Shown: positions 37,104 through 47,435, numbered from the stretch's first letter. The stretch is DNA of 64,000 bases from Gammaproteobacteria bacterium (GCA_030432755.1 JAUILZ010000006.1:62001-126000); one strand, 5' to 3'. The notes: generated from the sequence alone by a model not told the origin. Numbers and translations are program-made.

Positions 37104-38297
37104 TCAGAATTTGTTGCGGTACCGCATTGGCCGTGGCGTCGCCGACGGATTGAAGATCAGCAGGCCGGCGTCCCTTGCACTGGTGCCATTGTCAAGGGCG
37201 CAGGCCAGGTTCGGCTCCGCTGAGCCGGTATCACCCCAGAAGTTCCGGCTGAACCTGAGCGTCGCGGTATCCGGAACGGGAAGTGAGAAATTAATCGAGC
37301 AGAATGAACCCGCGCTGATATTGTTGTTGGCAAACTGGCGGATGGGGTCCCTGGAGACAACGCGGAATTCGATGCTGCTGATGCTTCCGTTGGATCCCGT
37401 CAGGGTATTGTTGGAGAAAACCAGGTTGCTGGCGACATCCCCGACACGGAGGCCGTAATTTCTGAAATCCATGAAAAGATTGGACTTGACCTGGTCGCCA
37501 TTGGTGAAATCTGCGTTGAATCCGACTCCCGCATCCCTGACGAGGTTGTTTTGAACCCGGTTATTTGACCGCGAGTCCGCCGTGGCATACAGGGAGATTC
37601 CGTGGCTCCCACATCCATCCACGACATTGTCGCGCACCTGGTTGTTGCCCTTGAGCAGGTTGGATATCCAGATGCAGTGAGCAATGATACCCTGGACCTG
37701 GTTGGCGACGACCTGGTTGCGGGGATTGTCGCCACTGGCCACCCAGATACCCAGGTCGAAATCCATGATGCGGTTGTAGCGGATCGTTGCCCGGCCACCC
37801 CACAGCTCGATGGCGCGATCGCTGCTGCTGTTTTCATCCTTGATGATATTGCTCTCGATCCTGACCCGGTCGCCGTCCACGCGCAATCCCGCCTCGCCGG
37901 CAAAATCCCCGGTGATGGTAAACCCCCGGTTCTTCTGCCCGAACACCACACCGTTGGCCTGGAGGCAGACCATGGCGGTGTCGCCCAGTGGGCAGGCGGC
38001 GGCGGTGCTGTCAATGATGGTGGCGACGGCGCCCGCGGCGGAGATCACCCGGACGTTGTCCTCGACAATGCTGATCGGCTCTTCGTAGGTTCCCGGCCCG
38101 ACGATCACCCGGCCGCGGGGGCCGGCGGTAGTGATGGCGTGCTGGATGGTCGCGCAGGGGGCGGACCGGGCGCAGATACTGTCATCGGCGCCGAACTTCT
38201 CGACGTAGGCCGTTTTGGCCAATGCATCCACGGTCGTCAGGCCGAGGATCGATGCCGCCAGCAGGGCGGCGCGGTTCGCGCGCGATATGGTCTTCAT
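37104..38297 (-). CDS. Secreted right-handed beta-helix protein (copy 2)
   Basis: A 397-aa exported protein with a signal peptide (about 1-27). The mature part starts TAYVEKFGADDSICARSAPC and then shows parallel beta-helix repeats with NNQV/NNRV turns, as in polysaccharide-lyase-like or carbohydrate-binding exoproteins. Two early Cys-containing segments may form disulfides. It ends in the short motif PRPMRYRNKF. It is a tandem paralogue of the next gene upstream, 9 bp away. No catalytic residues can be assigned. Confidence 0.82.
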   Translation of the reverse strand: MKTISRANRAALLAASILGLTTVDALAKTAYVEKFGADDSICARSAPCATIQHAITTAGPRGRVIVGPGTYEEPISIVEDNVRVISAAGAVATIIDSTAAACPLGDTAMVCLQANGVVFGQKNRGFTITGDFAGEAGLRVDGDRVRIESNIIKDENSSSDRAIELWGGRATIRYNRIMDFDLGIWVASGDNPRNQVVANQVQGIIAHCIWISNLLKGNNQVRDNVVDGCGSHGISLYATADSRSNNRVQNNLVRDAGVGFNADFTNGDQVKSNLFMDFRNYGLRVGDVASNLVFSNNTLTGSNGSISSIEFRVVSRDPIRQFANNNISAGSFCSINFSLPVPDTATLRFSRNFWGDTGSAEPNLACALDNGTSARDAGLLIFNPSATPRPMRYRNKF

Positions 38298-38306
38298 GGT
38301 CGTCCC

Positions 38307-39506
38307 CTAGAACTTGTTGCGATAACGCAGCGGCCGCGGCGTGGCGGACGGGTTGAAAATCAGCCGGCCGTTGTCCTTTCCAGCAATTGCATTGGCACTA
38401 CAGGACAGGTCCGGATCCGGCGAGGCGAGGTCACCCCAGTAGTTCCGACTGAACCTGTAGGTATTCCCCTCAGCAATCGGACCGCCAAACGAGATTGCGC
38501 ACCCGGTATCGAAACCGATATTGTTGTTGGCAAACTGGCGGAGGGTTTCCGGACCCACACCAGGGTAAAAGTAGATGGCGCCATCCGACCCACCAGTACC
38601 CATGGCGGTATTGTTGGAGAAAACCAGGTTGGTGACGGTACCGTAAATTCTGATCACGTCGTCTCCGATATCCACGAACAGGTTGGACTTGACCTGGTCG
38701 CCGTTGGTGAATCCCGCGTCGTAACCAAAGAGTGCATCCTTGATGAGGTTGTTCTGGACCCGGTTGTTCGACCGGGAGCCTGTCGCGGCTCGCAGGTCGA
38801 TGGCCGAAGAGCCACACCCGACAATGGCATTGTCACGAACCCGGTTGTTACCATTGAGGTCGTTCTGGATGTAGATGCAGATAACATTTATATCGAGAAA
38901 CCTGTTGGCGACGACCTGGTGACGGGGGTTGTCGACGCTTGACTGGAGGCCCCAGATTCCCCAGTTGAAATCCTGGATCGTGTTGTAACGGATCGCGGCT
39001 TTGGCGCCGTTCAGTTCGATGGCGTCATCATTGTTCTCGTTTTCGTCCCGGATGGTATTGCTCTCGATCCTGGCCCGGTCGCCATCTACCTGCAGGCCAT
39101 TGACTCCACCAAAATCGCCGGTGACGGTAAATCCCCGGTTCTTCTGCCCGAACACTGCGCCGTCGCCCTGGAGGCAGACCATGGCGCTGCCGCCCAGCGG
39201 GCAGGCGGCGGCGGTGCTGTCAATAATGGTGGCATCAGCCCCCGCGGCGGAGATCACCCGGACATTGTCCTCGACAATGCTGATCTGCTCGTCGTAGGTG
39301 CCCGGCCCGACGATCACCCGGCCCCGGGCGCCGGCGGTATCGATGGCGTGCTGGATGGTCTCGCAGGGAGCAGAACGGGCGCAGACAAAGTCATCGGCGC
39401 CGAACTTCTCGACGTAGGTGGTTTTTGCGGCTGCTTCCACCGCTGTCAGGCCGAGAGTCAATACAACCAGCAGGGCAGCCGGGTTCGCGCGCGTGGTACG
39501 CTTCAT
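38307..39506 (-). CDS. Secreted right-handed beta-helix protein (copy 1)
   Basis: A 399-aa paralogue of the following gene. It shares the signal peptide layout, the TYVEKFGADDFVCARSAPC start, the VIVGPGTYDEQIS and AACPLGGSAMVCL blocks, the beta-helix body and the terminal PRPLRYRNKF. The first 150 residues and the last 20 are the best conserved; the helix rungs differ, as expected for diversifying ligand surfaces. The two genes form a tandem pair on the minus strand. Confidence 0.82.
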   Translation of the reverse strand: MKRTTRANPAALLVVLTLGLTAVEAAAKTTYVEKFGADDFVCARSAPCETIQHAIDTAGARGRVIVGPGTYDEQISIVEDNVRVISAAGADATIIDSTAAACPLGGSAMVCLQGDGAVFGQKNRGFTVTGDFGGVNGLQVDGDRARIESNTIRDENENNDDAIELNGAKAAIRYNTIQDFNWGIWGLQSSVDNPRHQVVANRFLDINVICIYIQNDLNGNNRVRDNAIVGCGSSAIDLRAATGSRSNNRVQNNLIKDALFGYDAGFTNGDQVKSNLFVDIGDDVIRIYGTVTNLVFSNNTAMGTGGSDGAIYFYPGVGPETLRQFANNNIGFDTGCAISFGGPIAEGNTYRFSRNYWGDLASPDPDLSCSANAIAGKDNGRLIFNPSATPRPLRYRNKF

Positions 39507-39626
39507 TGGATCCCCCCAATCTGTTCTTGTTGCTATCGGGAAAACGAGTATAGCAACAAAAATGTGCAGGATTCACACGCGATCTGGCGGGTTCTTCCCA
39601 AACCCGTGAGCAGGATTATGGACGTC

Positions 39627-40283
39627 TCAAGCCGGCAAAAGCGGGATCATCTCCGTCCGATGATTGGGCAGGGGCTGCCAGTCGGCATCGACAGCGGGCA
39701 GCGGATCGGAACAGATCAGGTGCGTTTCACCCGTCTGTGCGCGGTGCACCTGGAAGTAGTTCGGGTCCTCGCCGAACCAGGAACACAGGTGTACGGCATC
39801 CGGCGTGGCGAGGAAGAAATTCATCGCGCGGATGTAACGGGTGCGTTTGTCGATGATCTCCACGCCCCTGTCGACGGCGGCGCCGAGGTCGCCGTGATCG
39901 AAACGGCGAATGAAGTTGTAGATCTTCTCCGCGCCGATGCGTCCCTCGGCCTTGATGCGCACGCCGCGAAGTTCGCCGTTGAACAGGAACACCGATTCGC
40001 CATCGGTGAACGGCATGTTGTTCTCGATCTCGATGCCCTCGTCGCGGAACGCGCTGCGCGCATGCACGAGGAACAGCGGTGTTTCCGGGAAATCCGCTTT
40101 CGGGTCGTCCCAGATCGGGTCGATGCAGTGGTAGAGCCGCCATTGTCTTTCCGTGTCCAGCCAGGCGCAGCCCCAGCCATGGCCCTGGTATTCGCGGCTG
40201 TTCTTGCAGACGTCGCGAAATGACCGGAGGAACGGGTTGGGGTTGATTCCCCGCGGATTCTCGACCAGCAGCAGGCGGCACAT
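39627..40283 (-). CDS. Class II glutamine amidotransferase (YafJ-like)
   Basis: A 218-aa Ntn-type amidotransferase. Cys2 directly after the initiator Met is the catalytic nucleophile (MCRLLLVENP). Downstream are HGWGCAW, the HARSAF segment and FLFNGEL, matching GlxB/YafJ/EgtC-like class II glutaminase domains. There is no synthase domain attached, so its acceptor is unknown. It lies leftward of lysYXW on the same strand, 305 bp beyond lysY, with REP repeats in between. A role linked to the LysW pathway is conceivable but not shown. Confidence 0.87.
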   Translation of the reverse strand: MCRLLLVENPRGINPNPFLRSFRDVCKNSREYQGHGWGCAWLDTERQWRLYHCIDPIWDDPKADFPETPLFLVHARSAFRDEGIEIENNMPFTDGESVFLFNGELRGVRIKAEGRIGAEKIYNFIRRFDHGDLGAAVDRGVEIIDKRTRYIRAMNFFLATPDAVHLCSWFGEDPNYFQVHRAQTGETHLICSDPLPAVDADWQPLPNHRTEMIPLLPA

Positions 40284-40304
40284 GATTTAGTGCGCCGGAG
40301 TGAT

Positions 40305-40520
40305 TTCGAACTCCCGGCGAAAACCGGGATCCAGATATTCGACTTGCACACAATCTGTAATATGGACCCCAGCCTTCGCTGGGGTTACAAGAATGTTCGC
40401 CCTGGCGCAGGCTGGATTCCGTGACTTCTCCCATTTCGAAATCCCAGCGAAAGCTGGGATCCAGTATTCGACTTGCGCACAATCCGTGACATGGACGCCA
40501 GCTTTCGCTGGCGTTTCGAA
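40305..40520. repeat. REP/BIME-like palindrome cluster 3 (duplicated BIME)
   Basis: Four palindromic units occur as two copies of one mosaic, 40305-40386 and 40436-40518, offset by about 132 bp. The inter-palindrome spacer (ATTCGACTTGCRCACAATCYG) is also conserved, so the whole mosaic was duplicated. They occupy most of the 305-bp gap between the class II amidotransferase and lysY. Confidence 0.88.
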
Positions 40521-40588
40521 AACATTTGCTGTGGCGCAGATTGGAATCAGGGTGTTCCTGCTGTAAGCAGCCTGTTGGAACCGCACCA

Positions 40589-41620
40589 CTATATCGGGTG
40601 CAGCCCGGTAAAGCCGAGCGCGGTGTCCTCGGGGAAGCCCTGCATCAGGTTGAATGCCTGCACCGCCTGGCCGGCGGCGCCCTTCATCAGGTTGTCGATG
40701 GCGCTCATTACCACCAGCCGGTTGCTGCGTGGATCGCGTTCGAAGCCGATGTCGCAGTAGTTGGTGCCGGAAAGGAGCTTCGGTTCCGGGTAGCGGTAGA
40801 TGCCGCTCTTCTCCTTGACGATGCGGACGAAGCGTTCGTTGCCGTAGGCCTCGCGGTACAGCTTCCAGACCGCCTTCTCGTCGAGGTCAGCGTCGAGGAA
40901 CACGTGGCAGGTGGCGAGGATGCCGCGAACCATCTCGATGGAGGTGGCGGAGAACGCGATGTCGGCGTCCGCGCCGAGCACCATCAGCATCTCCGCGACG
41001 TGGCGGTGGCCGGTGGGCTTGTAGGATCGCACCGCGCCGGAACGTTCGGGATGGTGGCTCGCGTCGGAGGAGGCGTTGCCGCCCTCGCTGGAGCCCGCCT
41101 TCACCTCCACCACCGCCTTGTCGACGATACCGGCGCGGTACAGCGGCAGCAGGGCGAGGATGGTGGCGGTGGCGTTGCAGCCTGCGCCGGTGACGAGATT
41201 CGCTTCCCGGATGCGCTCGCGGTTCACCTCGGGAATGCCGTAGACGAATTCCCCCAGCGACTCCGGGCGCTCGTGGGCCTCGCCGTACCAGTCGGCGAAA
41301 GCCTTTGGATCGTCGAGGCGGAAATCCCCGGACAGGTCGATGAGCTTCGGCGCGAGCCCGCGATAGCGGTCGAGGTTGCGCATCGCATGGCCGTGGGGCA
41401 GGGCGAGGAATAGAAAGTCGCAGGGTTCGAGATCGGCGATGGCGCTGAACTTGAGCGTGGTCGCGCCGCGCAGGTTGGGATGCAGGCGGGTCACCGGCTT
41501 ACCGGCGAAGCGCTCGGAGGTCACCTGGGCGATGCTGACCTCCGGATGCCCGAGCAGCAGGCGCAGCAGTTCGCCACCGCCGTAGCCGCTGGCGCCGACG
41601 ATCGAGACCCGCAGCGTCAT
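40589..41620 (-). CDS. lysY: LysW-aminoadipyl/glutamyl phosphate reductase
   Basis: A 343-aa NADPH-dependent phosphate reductase of the ArgC/LysY family. It has a Rossmann start [18 protein letters not shown], catalytic Cys148 in GAGCNATA, a conserved SSEGG and the His of [11 protein letters not shown]. The [17 protein letters not shown] block is typical of LysY/ArgC acting on carrier-bound substrate. It reduces the LysW-bound acyl phosphate to the semialdehyde. It overlaps lysX by 4 bp, so the two are coupled. Taken alone ArgC would be possible; linkage to lysX and lysW decides. Confidence 0.9.
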   Translation of the reverse strand: MTLRVSIVGASGYGGGELLRLLLGHPEVSIAQVTSERFAGKPVTRLHPNLRGATTLKFSAIADLEPCDFLFLALPHGHAMRNLDRYRGLAPKLIDLSGDFRLDDPKAFADWYGEAHERPESLGEFVYGIPEVNRERIREANLVTGAGCNATATILALLPLYRAGIVDKAVVEVKAGSSEGGNASSDASHHPERSGAVRSYKPTGHRHVAEMLMVLGADADIAFSATSIEMVRGILATCHVFLDADLDEKAVWKLYREAYGNERFVRIVKEKSGIYRYPEPKLLSGTNYCDIGFERDPRSNRLVVMSAIDNLMKGAAGQAVQAFNLMQGFPEDTALGFTGLHPI

Positions 41621-42471
41621 GCGCGCGCCTTCGCCTGGTCGAGGACGTAACCGATCACCTTGTCGGGGATGTTCACCCCGGTGGTGTCGATGCTGTTGCG
41701 GAATTCCATGGTGTAATTCACCTCATTCACCAGCAGGCCGTCGTCGCTCTCGAAGAGATCGATGGCGACCACCCCGCCGCCCACGGCTTTCGCCGCGGCG
41801 AGACAGACTTCCGCCAGTTCCGGCGTCACCGGGCAGTTGCTGGCGGTGGCGCCACGCGCGGTGTTGGTGATCCAGTGGTCCGAGCTGCGGTAGATCGCGG
41901 CGATGCATTCGTCGCCGACCACGAAGGCGCGGATATCGCGGCCCTTCTTGGCGACGTATTTCTGGATGAAGAAGATCGAGTGGTGGTAGCTGCCGAGCAC
42001 GGTCTTGTGTTCGAGCACGGTTTCCGCCGCGTCGCGGTCGTTGATCTTCGACAGCAGCCGGCCCCAGGATCCCACCGCCGGCTTCAGCACCACCGGGTAG
42101 CCGAGGTCCTCGATCGCGCCCAGCGCGGATTCCTCGGTGAAGGCGATCCGGAGGTCCGGCTGGGGCACGCCGTGATCGCGCAGCGCCACCGCGGTGAGGA
42201 TCTTGTCGCCGCAGGTGAGCGACACCTGGTAGCGGTTGACGCAGGGAATGCCGAGGCTCTGGAACAGGCGCAGCGCGTGCAGCGCGCGCGAGTGGTTGAT
42301 GCTGCGCTCCACCACCACGTCGACGTCGGGGCCACGGCCGAGGTCGAAGGTCAGGCGCCGGTCATCCAGCAGCACCATCTCCACGTTGGGCCGGCTGCTG
42401 AACTCGGTCAGCAGCAACTTCTCCTCCTTGCGGATGAGCGAATGAAGAAATCCGACGCGGGTAGCGCTCAT
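41617..42471 (-). CDS. lysX: LysW ligase (RimK-family ATP-grasp)
   Basis: A 284-aa ATP-grasp ligase that attaches aminoadipate or glutamate to the C-terminal Glu of LysW. Features are [35 protein letters not shown], metal-binding VVAIDLFES and [11 protein letters not shown], and the family tail [14 protein letters not shown]. The frame continues upstream into repeat DNA; the ATG at 42471 starts the conserved [14 protein letters not shown]. Its ribosome site (AGGA, 9 nt before ATG) lies at the very end of MITE copy B. Whether it prefers aminoadipate (LysX) or glutamate (ArgX) cannot be judged by eye. Confidence 0.9.
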   Translation of the reverse strand: MSATRVGFLHSLIRKEEKLLLTEFSSRPNVEMVLLDDRRLTFDLGRGPDVDVVVERSINHSRALHALRLFQSLGIPCVNRYQVSLTCGDKILTAVALRDHGVPQPDLRIAFTEESALGAIEDLGYPVVLKPAVGSWGRLLSKINDRDAAETVLEHKTVLGSYHHSIFFIQKYVAKKGRDIRAFVVGDECIAAIYRSSDHWITNTARGATASNCPVTPELAEVCLAAAKAVGGGVVAIDLFESDDGLLVNEVNYTMEFRNSIDTTGVNIPDKVIGYVLDQAKARA

Positions 42472-42484
42472 ATCATCTAGTCCT

Positions 42485-42626
42485 AAACCGGTCTCAAAAT
42501 CGACCGAGCGCAGGCGAGACGAGGCGAATCTGGCCTCGAACGCGGAGCGTACAAACAGCACGTGAGCATTTCGAGGACGGATTCAACGAAGTATCGGCAA
42601 GCGCAGGTCATTTTGCGGCCGGTTTT
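42485..42626 (-). mobile_element. MITE-like element, copy B, inside lysW-lysX
   Basis: An approximately 142-bp repeat, inverted relative to copy A. Terminal inverted repeats are clear: AACCGGCCGCAAAAT at one end and ATTTTGAGACCGGTT at the other when read on the minus strand. It spans nearly the whole gap between the lysW stop, whose last bases it overlaps, and lysX. No coding capacity. Confidence 0.78.
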
Positions 42627-42789
42627 ACTCGCCCCAGTCCTCTTCGGCTTCGGGCGCTTCCTCCACCGTGACGGGGTCGACCCCGGTCACCTCGAGCTCG
42701 GTGCCGCAGTCGTCACATTCCAGCAGTTCGCCGGTCACGAGGTCGCCGGACAGGTTGAGCTCGGCGCCACATACAGGGCATTCGGTCAT
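42625..42789 (-). CDS. lysW: LysW amino-group carrier protein
   Basis: A 54-aa acidic carrier protein. A zinc ribbon is formed by Cys4, Cys7, Cys25 and Cys28 (CPVC and CDDC), followed by LEVTGVDPV and the diagnostic C-terminal EDWGE whose last Glu accepts the substrate amino group. The sequence parallels Thermus LysW along its full length. The ATG at 42789 gives exactly this form; the frame extends upstream but without LysW character. A strong promoter lies 39 bp ahead. It protects the alpha-amino group during the X-Z-Y-J reactions. Confidence 0.95.
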   Translation of the reverse strand: MTECPVCGAELNLSGDLVTGELLECDDCGTELEVTGVDPVTVEEAPEAEEDWGE

Positions 42790-42827
42790 GGGATTTTCTC
42801 GGAATCGGGGTGTTTTTGGGAATGCGG

Positions 42828-42856
42828 AATGTACCGTCCGCGCCGCGTGGTGACAA
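42828..42856 (-). promoter_or_regulatory. Sigma-70 promoter of lysW
   Basis: Read leftward, TTGTCA (42856-42851), a 17-bp spacer and TACATT (42833-42828) form a near-consensus promoter. The start site would be near 42821, giving a leader of about 32 nt before the lysW ATG. No attenuator or operator was recognised. Confidence 0.7.
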
Positions 42857-43037
42857 TGGCGAATCGGGCGACGGCGAGCTGCTTGGCCGCCGCCAGGCCG
42901 GGGGTTCTGCGTTGGACTTGTCAGGCCCCTCAAAGGCACCGAATCCCGCCCGTGGCTTGCCTCTCCCGGGACTAACGAATACACTCGCAATCATAAATTT
43001 TTCCTTATTATTTAACCCTTTTTTACCTGATTGACTG

Positions 43038-44645
<1,608 letters not shown>

Positions 44646-44678
44646 CGGCGGCGGTCAGCTCCATCAGACAGGTTTGTC

Positions 44679-44840
44679 GAAACGCCAGCGAAGGTTTGAT
44701 ATGGATCCCAGCTTTCGCTGGGATTTCAAGAAGACTGGGCTTGCGAATACGTAATCTATAACGAAACGCCAGCGAAAGCTGGCGTCCATATGGCGGTATT
44801 GCACAATGTCAGATGGATTCCAGCCTGCGCTGGAATTTCG
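44679..44840. repeat. REP/BIME-like palindrome cluster 4 (four units, one truncated)
   Basis: Units occur at about 44679-44696 (truncated half), 44701-44726, 44762-44790 and 44812-44840, sharing the CCAGCGAAAGCTGG core. They fill the gap between convergent pckA and the DsrE-like gene. Confidence 0.82.
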
Positions 44841-44880
44841 TATTGAAACACCAGAAAAGCATGCACCAGCGCCGGTTTAC

Positions 44881-45285
44881 TTACCAAGCCACGTAAGCGA
44901 AACCTTTCTCCTGCAACAGCATGATGTCGTCCACGCCGATGGGCACTATCTTCGCGTAGGGCACGAGATCTGCCTCGCCCCAGCCGAGGCTCGTCATGGT
45001 ATTGCCGCAGGCATGGAACGCCACCCCGTAGTCCGCCAGTGACCCGGCGCGCACCTGGTGCGCGGCGTCCACCGGACGCCCGGGATTCCTGCCGAGCAGG
45101 TGCAGCCCGGGTCCAAAGCAGGCCACCACGACCTCGACATCATCGCCGTACTTGCGGATCAACTCGCCGGCGGAGAACAGGATGCTGCCGAAGTACGCGT
45201 TGTCCGCGCGGTTGCACTGGTAGACGATGTGATGGCTCGAGTCGTCCTCGAAATGCGAGTCCGTGTGATGCGCCGAGGCGCGCAA
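44881..45285 (-). CDS. DsrE-family sulfur-relay-like protein, probably exported
   Basis: A protein of at least 134 aa with a DsrE/DsrF-like fold. It has a VEVVVACFGPGLHLL strand-loop, a FHACGNTM Cys near the centre and the VPIGVDDIMLLQEKGFAYV C-terminal helix typical of periplasmic DsrE relatives. The listed start is TTG at 45285. The open frame extends upstream and encodes GRRHLFRWLAAAGGALTAL, a twin-arginine-type signal, back to a CTG at 45369 that overlaps the autotransporter stop. The real start is therefore probably upstream, non-canonical or translationally coupled. Confidence 0.75.
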   Translation of the reverse strand: MRASAHHTDSHFEDDSSHHIVYQCNRADNAYFGSILFSAGELIRKYGDDVEVVVACFGPGLHLLGRNPGRPVDAAHQVRAGSLADYGVAFHACGNTMTSLGWGEADLVPYAKIVPIGVDDIMLLQEKGFAYVAW

Positions 45286-45365
45286 CGCAGTGAGCGCGCC
45301 GCCGGCGGCCGCGAGCCAGCGGAACAGGTGGCGGCGACCGCCCGCTGGTTTGGCGGGGGGAGGCG

Positions 45366-47435
45366 TCAGAACTCCCGCCGCCAGCCGAGATACAGCGTGC
45401 GATCGCGGCTCAGTTCCGGATCGGTGACCGGGTTCTCGGTGTAGGAGAAATGGGCGAAGATGTCGCCGCGGCTACCGATGTTGTAGCTGTAGTAAGTCTC
45501 GACGATCTTCTCCCGGTCGGCGCCCTCGAACGACAGCGTGGTGCGCTCGAAGCCGATATCGCCGGTGTAGCGGTTCTGGCTTACCGGCAGGGTGAGGCGC
45601 GCGCTACCACCAGTGGTCTGCATCGGGCTAGACCAGGCGATGCCGAAACTGTCGCGCGGGGAGAACACGGAATCCACCAGCAGTCCGAGGCCGTAGCCCT
45701 CGGTGCGGATTTCGCTGAACTGGTCGAGCAGGCTGTTGGCGCTGGCCTTGACCTTCGACATGCCCTGGAAGTAGCCGCCCATCAGGGTCACGTCCTCCGA
45801 CAGGTCCCAGGCGCCGTTCACGCCGATATAGTAGGTGTTGGTCTCGTCCGCGCTGAATGCGCCGTCGGAGGCGCCGCCGAGCAGGCTGCCGTCTTCCAGC
45901 AACGCGCCGAGCTGGAAGCCGAGACGGTAGTCCTCGCGCTCCATGTTGTTCTCGTAGAGCACGCTGTTGCTTTCCTGCCCGTATTCTTCCTGGTCGTCGA
46001 TCACGGCGAGGCCGAGGCGATGGGTGGAAAGTTCCTGGCCGCCGTCCCAGGCGAAGCGCACGGAAGATCCGCGGCTGGAATAACCCAGTACCGGCGTGCT
46101 GAACACCCGGTCGTTGATGAAACGCGCCCGCGGCCGCTCGCTGCTGTCGTCGTCGAAGGCGAGGGCGCCGAATTCCCCGGCGATGTCGGCATTGAGCGCC
46201 ATGGTGGTATTGAGCGGACCATGGTTCAACTGCTGGCGAAAGCCGATGTAGCGGGTCTCATCCACGGGATCATCCATCGACAATGTTCCCGGACGCATGA
46301 GGTCATATTCCACCGGCTCGGAGACGAAGGCCAGCGACTGTCCGGTCTCGTCCAGGGGCATCAGGCTCACCGGCTTGTGGCGCGCATTGAACAGGCCGAA
46401 CACCGGGGTATTGCCGCGCACGCTGGCGCGCGCCGCGAGGTCGATGTTGAAACCTCGGCCGAACTTGTCGACGAAAATGGTTTTCTTCAGATCGTCCTTC
46501 TTGTTGTAGATGCTGTAAGCCACCGCGCCGCCCACTGCTACCGCAGCGAGGGCGAGGCCGGCGCCGCCGCCCCCACCACCACCGCCCCCACCTTCGTCAC
46601 CGCCCGAAGGTATTGAGCCTTCGCCCACCGCAGCCATGGCGGCACCGAAATCCGCCCTGCCGTGTCCGTAGACGGCGTCCACACCGGGCGCGCCGAGATC
46701 TTCGGCGCTTTCGAAGATGATCTGGACCACCTGGCCGGGGGAGAGAAAGGGATGCGCCTCGCCGACAGCGGCGGCGATGGCGGCGACCCGTGGAGTGGCC
46801 ATGGAAGTACCAACCCAGCCGTTGATCGGGGCGTGTACGTCGGCGACCACGTAGTAGTCGGCGAGGTCTCCGGCGCGGTTGCTGGCGACCCAGAGTTCGT
46901 CACCGGAGAGACCCCCGGCGACGATGCCGCGCCCACCCAGGTTGGGCACCTGGCGGGCATCGCCCGTTGGCGCCGCAGCGCCGGCGTTACCGGCCTGGAC
47001 AACCAGGATCGCGCCGGAATTGGTCAGCGCCTGGAGCGCCGACAGCGGTGTGCTGACAATGCTGCCAATGGAATGGGATGCCGCGCGTACGCCCTGTTGG
47101 GCGGTGTACTCGAAGGCCTGGGCAAGGATGGCGGATGATGTCTCGAAATCGCTTCCAAAAGCCTTGACCGGCAGAAGGCGGATATTGGGCGCCTCCTGAA
47201 TTGCGGAGACTCCCGCAGAGGTTCCGTGCTGGCCCGGCTCGTCATCCACCGCCTCGGCGTCGTTGTTGAAGAAATCGTACCCGGGTCCCGCCAGGCTGCC
47301 GCCCACGACTCCCGGGTCGAGGCCGGTGTCGATGATCGCGACGGTGGCGGAGTAGGCGGACTGCGTACCCGCGGCGAAGACCATGGCGGACAGGACGCCG
47401 GGCAACAGGAATCTCAGGAATGGAGGCATTTCCAT
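45366..47435 (-). CDS. Subtilase-family (S8) autotransporter-like protein
   Basis: A 689-aa exported serine protease. A signal peptide (about 1-29) is followed at once by an S8 domain with catalytic Asp36 (IIDTGLD), His70 (GQHGTSAG) and Ser211 (GTSMATP); Asn150 in QAGNAGA supplies the oxyanion hole. A run of ten glycines (about 282-291) leads to a hydrophobic stretch, and the rest (about 320-689) is beta-rich and ends in WRREF, as expected of an outer-membrane barrel. The start at 47435 was chosen for the signal peptide. It is divergent from the glycan operon. Confidence 0.85.
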   Translation of the reverse strand: MEMPPFLRFLLPGVLSAMVFAAGTQSAYSATVAIIDTGLDPGVVGGSLAGPGYDFFNNDAEAVDDEPGQHGTSAGVSAIQEAPNIRLLPVKAFGSDFETSSAILAQAFEYTAQQGVRAASHSIGSIVSTPLSALQALTNSGAILVVQAGNAGAAAPTGDARQVPNLGGRGIVAGGLSGDELWVASNRAGDLADYYVVADVHAPINGWVGTSMATPRVAAIAAAVGEAHPFLSPGQVVQIIFESAEDLGAPGVDAVYGHGRADFGAAMAAVGEGSIPSGGDEGGGGGGGGGGAGLALAAVAVGGAVAYSIYNKKDDLKKTIFVDKFGRGFNIDLAARASVRGNTPVFGLFNARHKPVSLMPLDETGQSLAFVSEPVEYDLMRPGTLSMDDPVDETRYIGFRQQLNHGPLNTTMALNADIAGEFGALAFDDDSSERPRARFINDRVFSTPVLGYSSRGSSVRFAWDGGQELSTHRLGLAVIDDQEEYGQESNSVLYENNMEREDYRLGFQLGALLEDGSLLGGASDGAFSADETNTYYIGVNGAWDLSEDVTLMGGYFQGMSKVKASANSLLDQFSEIRTEGYGLGLLVDSVFSPRDSFGIAWSSPMQTTGGSARLTLPVSQNRYTGDIGFERTTLSFEGADREKIVETYYSYNIGSRGDIFAHFSYTENPVTDPELSRDRTLYLGWRREF

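Noticed and set aside
45366..47435. Poly-glycine tract as a sequencing artefact or frameshift site
   Set aside because: The reading frame is coherent on both sides, with protease motifs before and a barrel-like region ending in Phe after.
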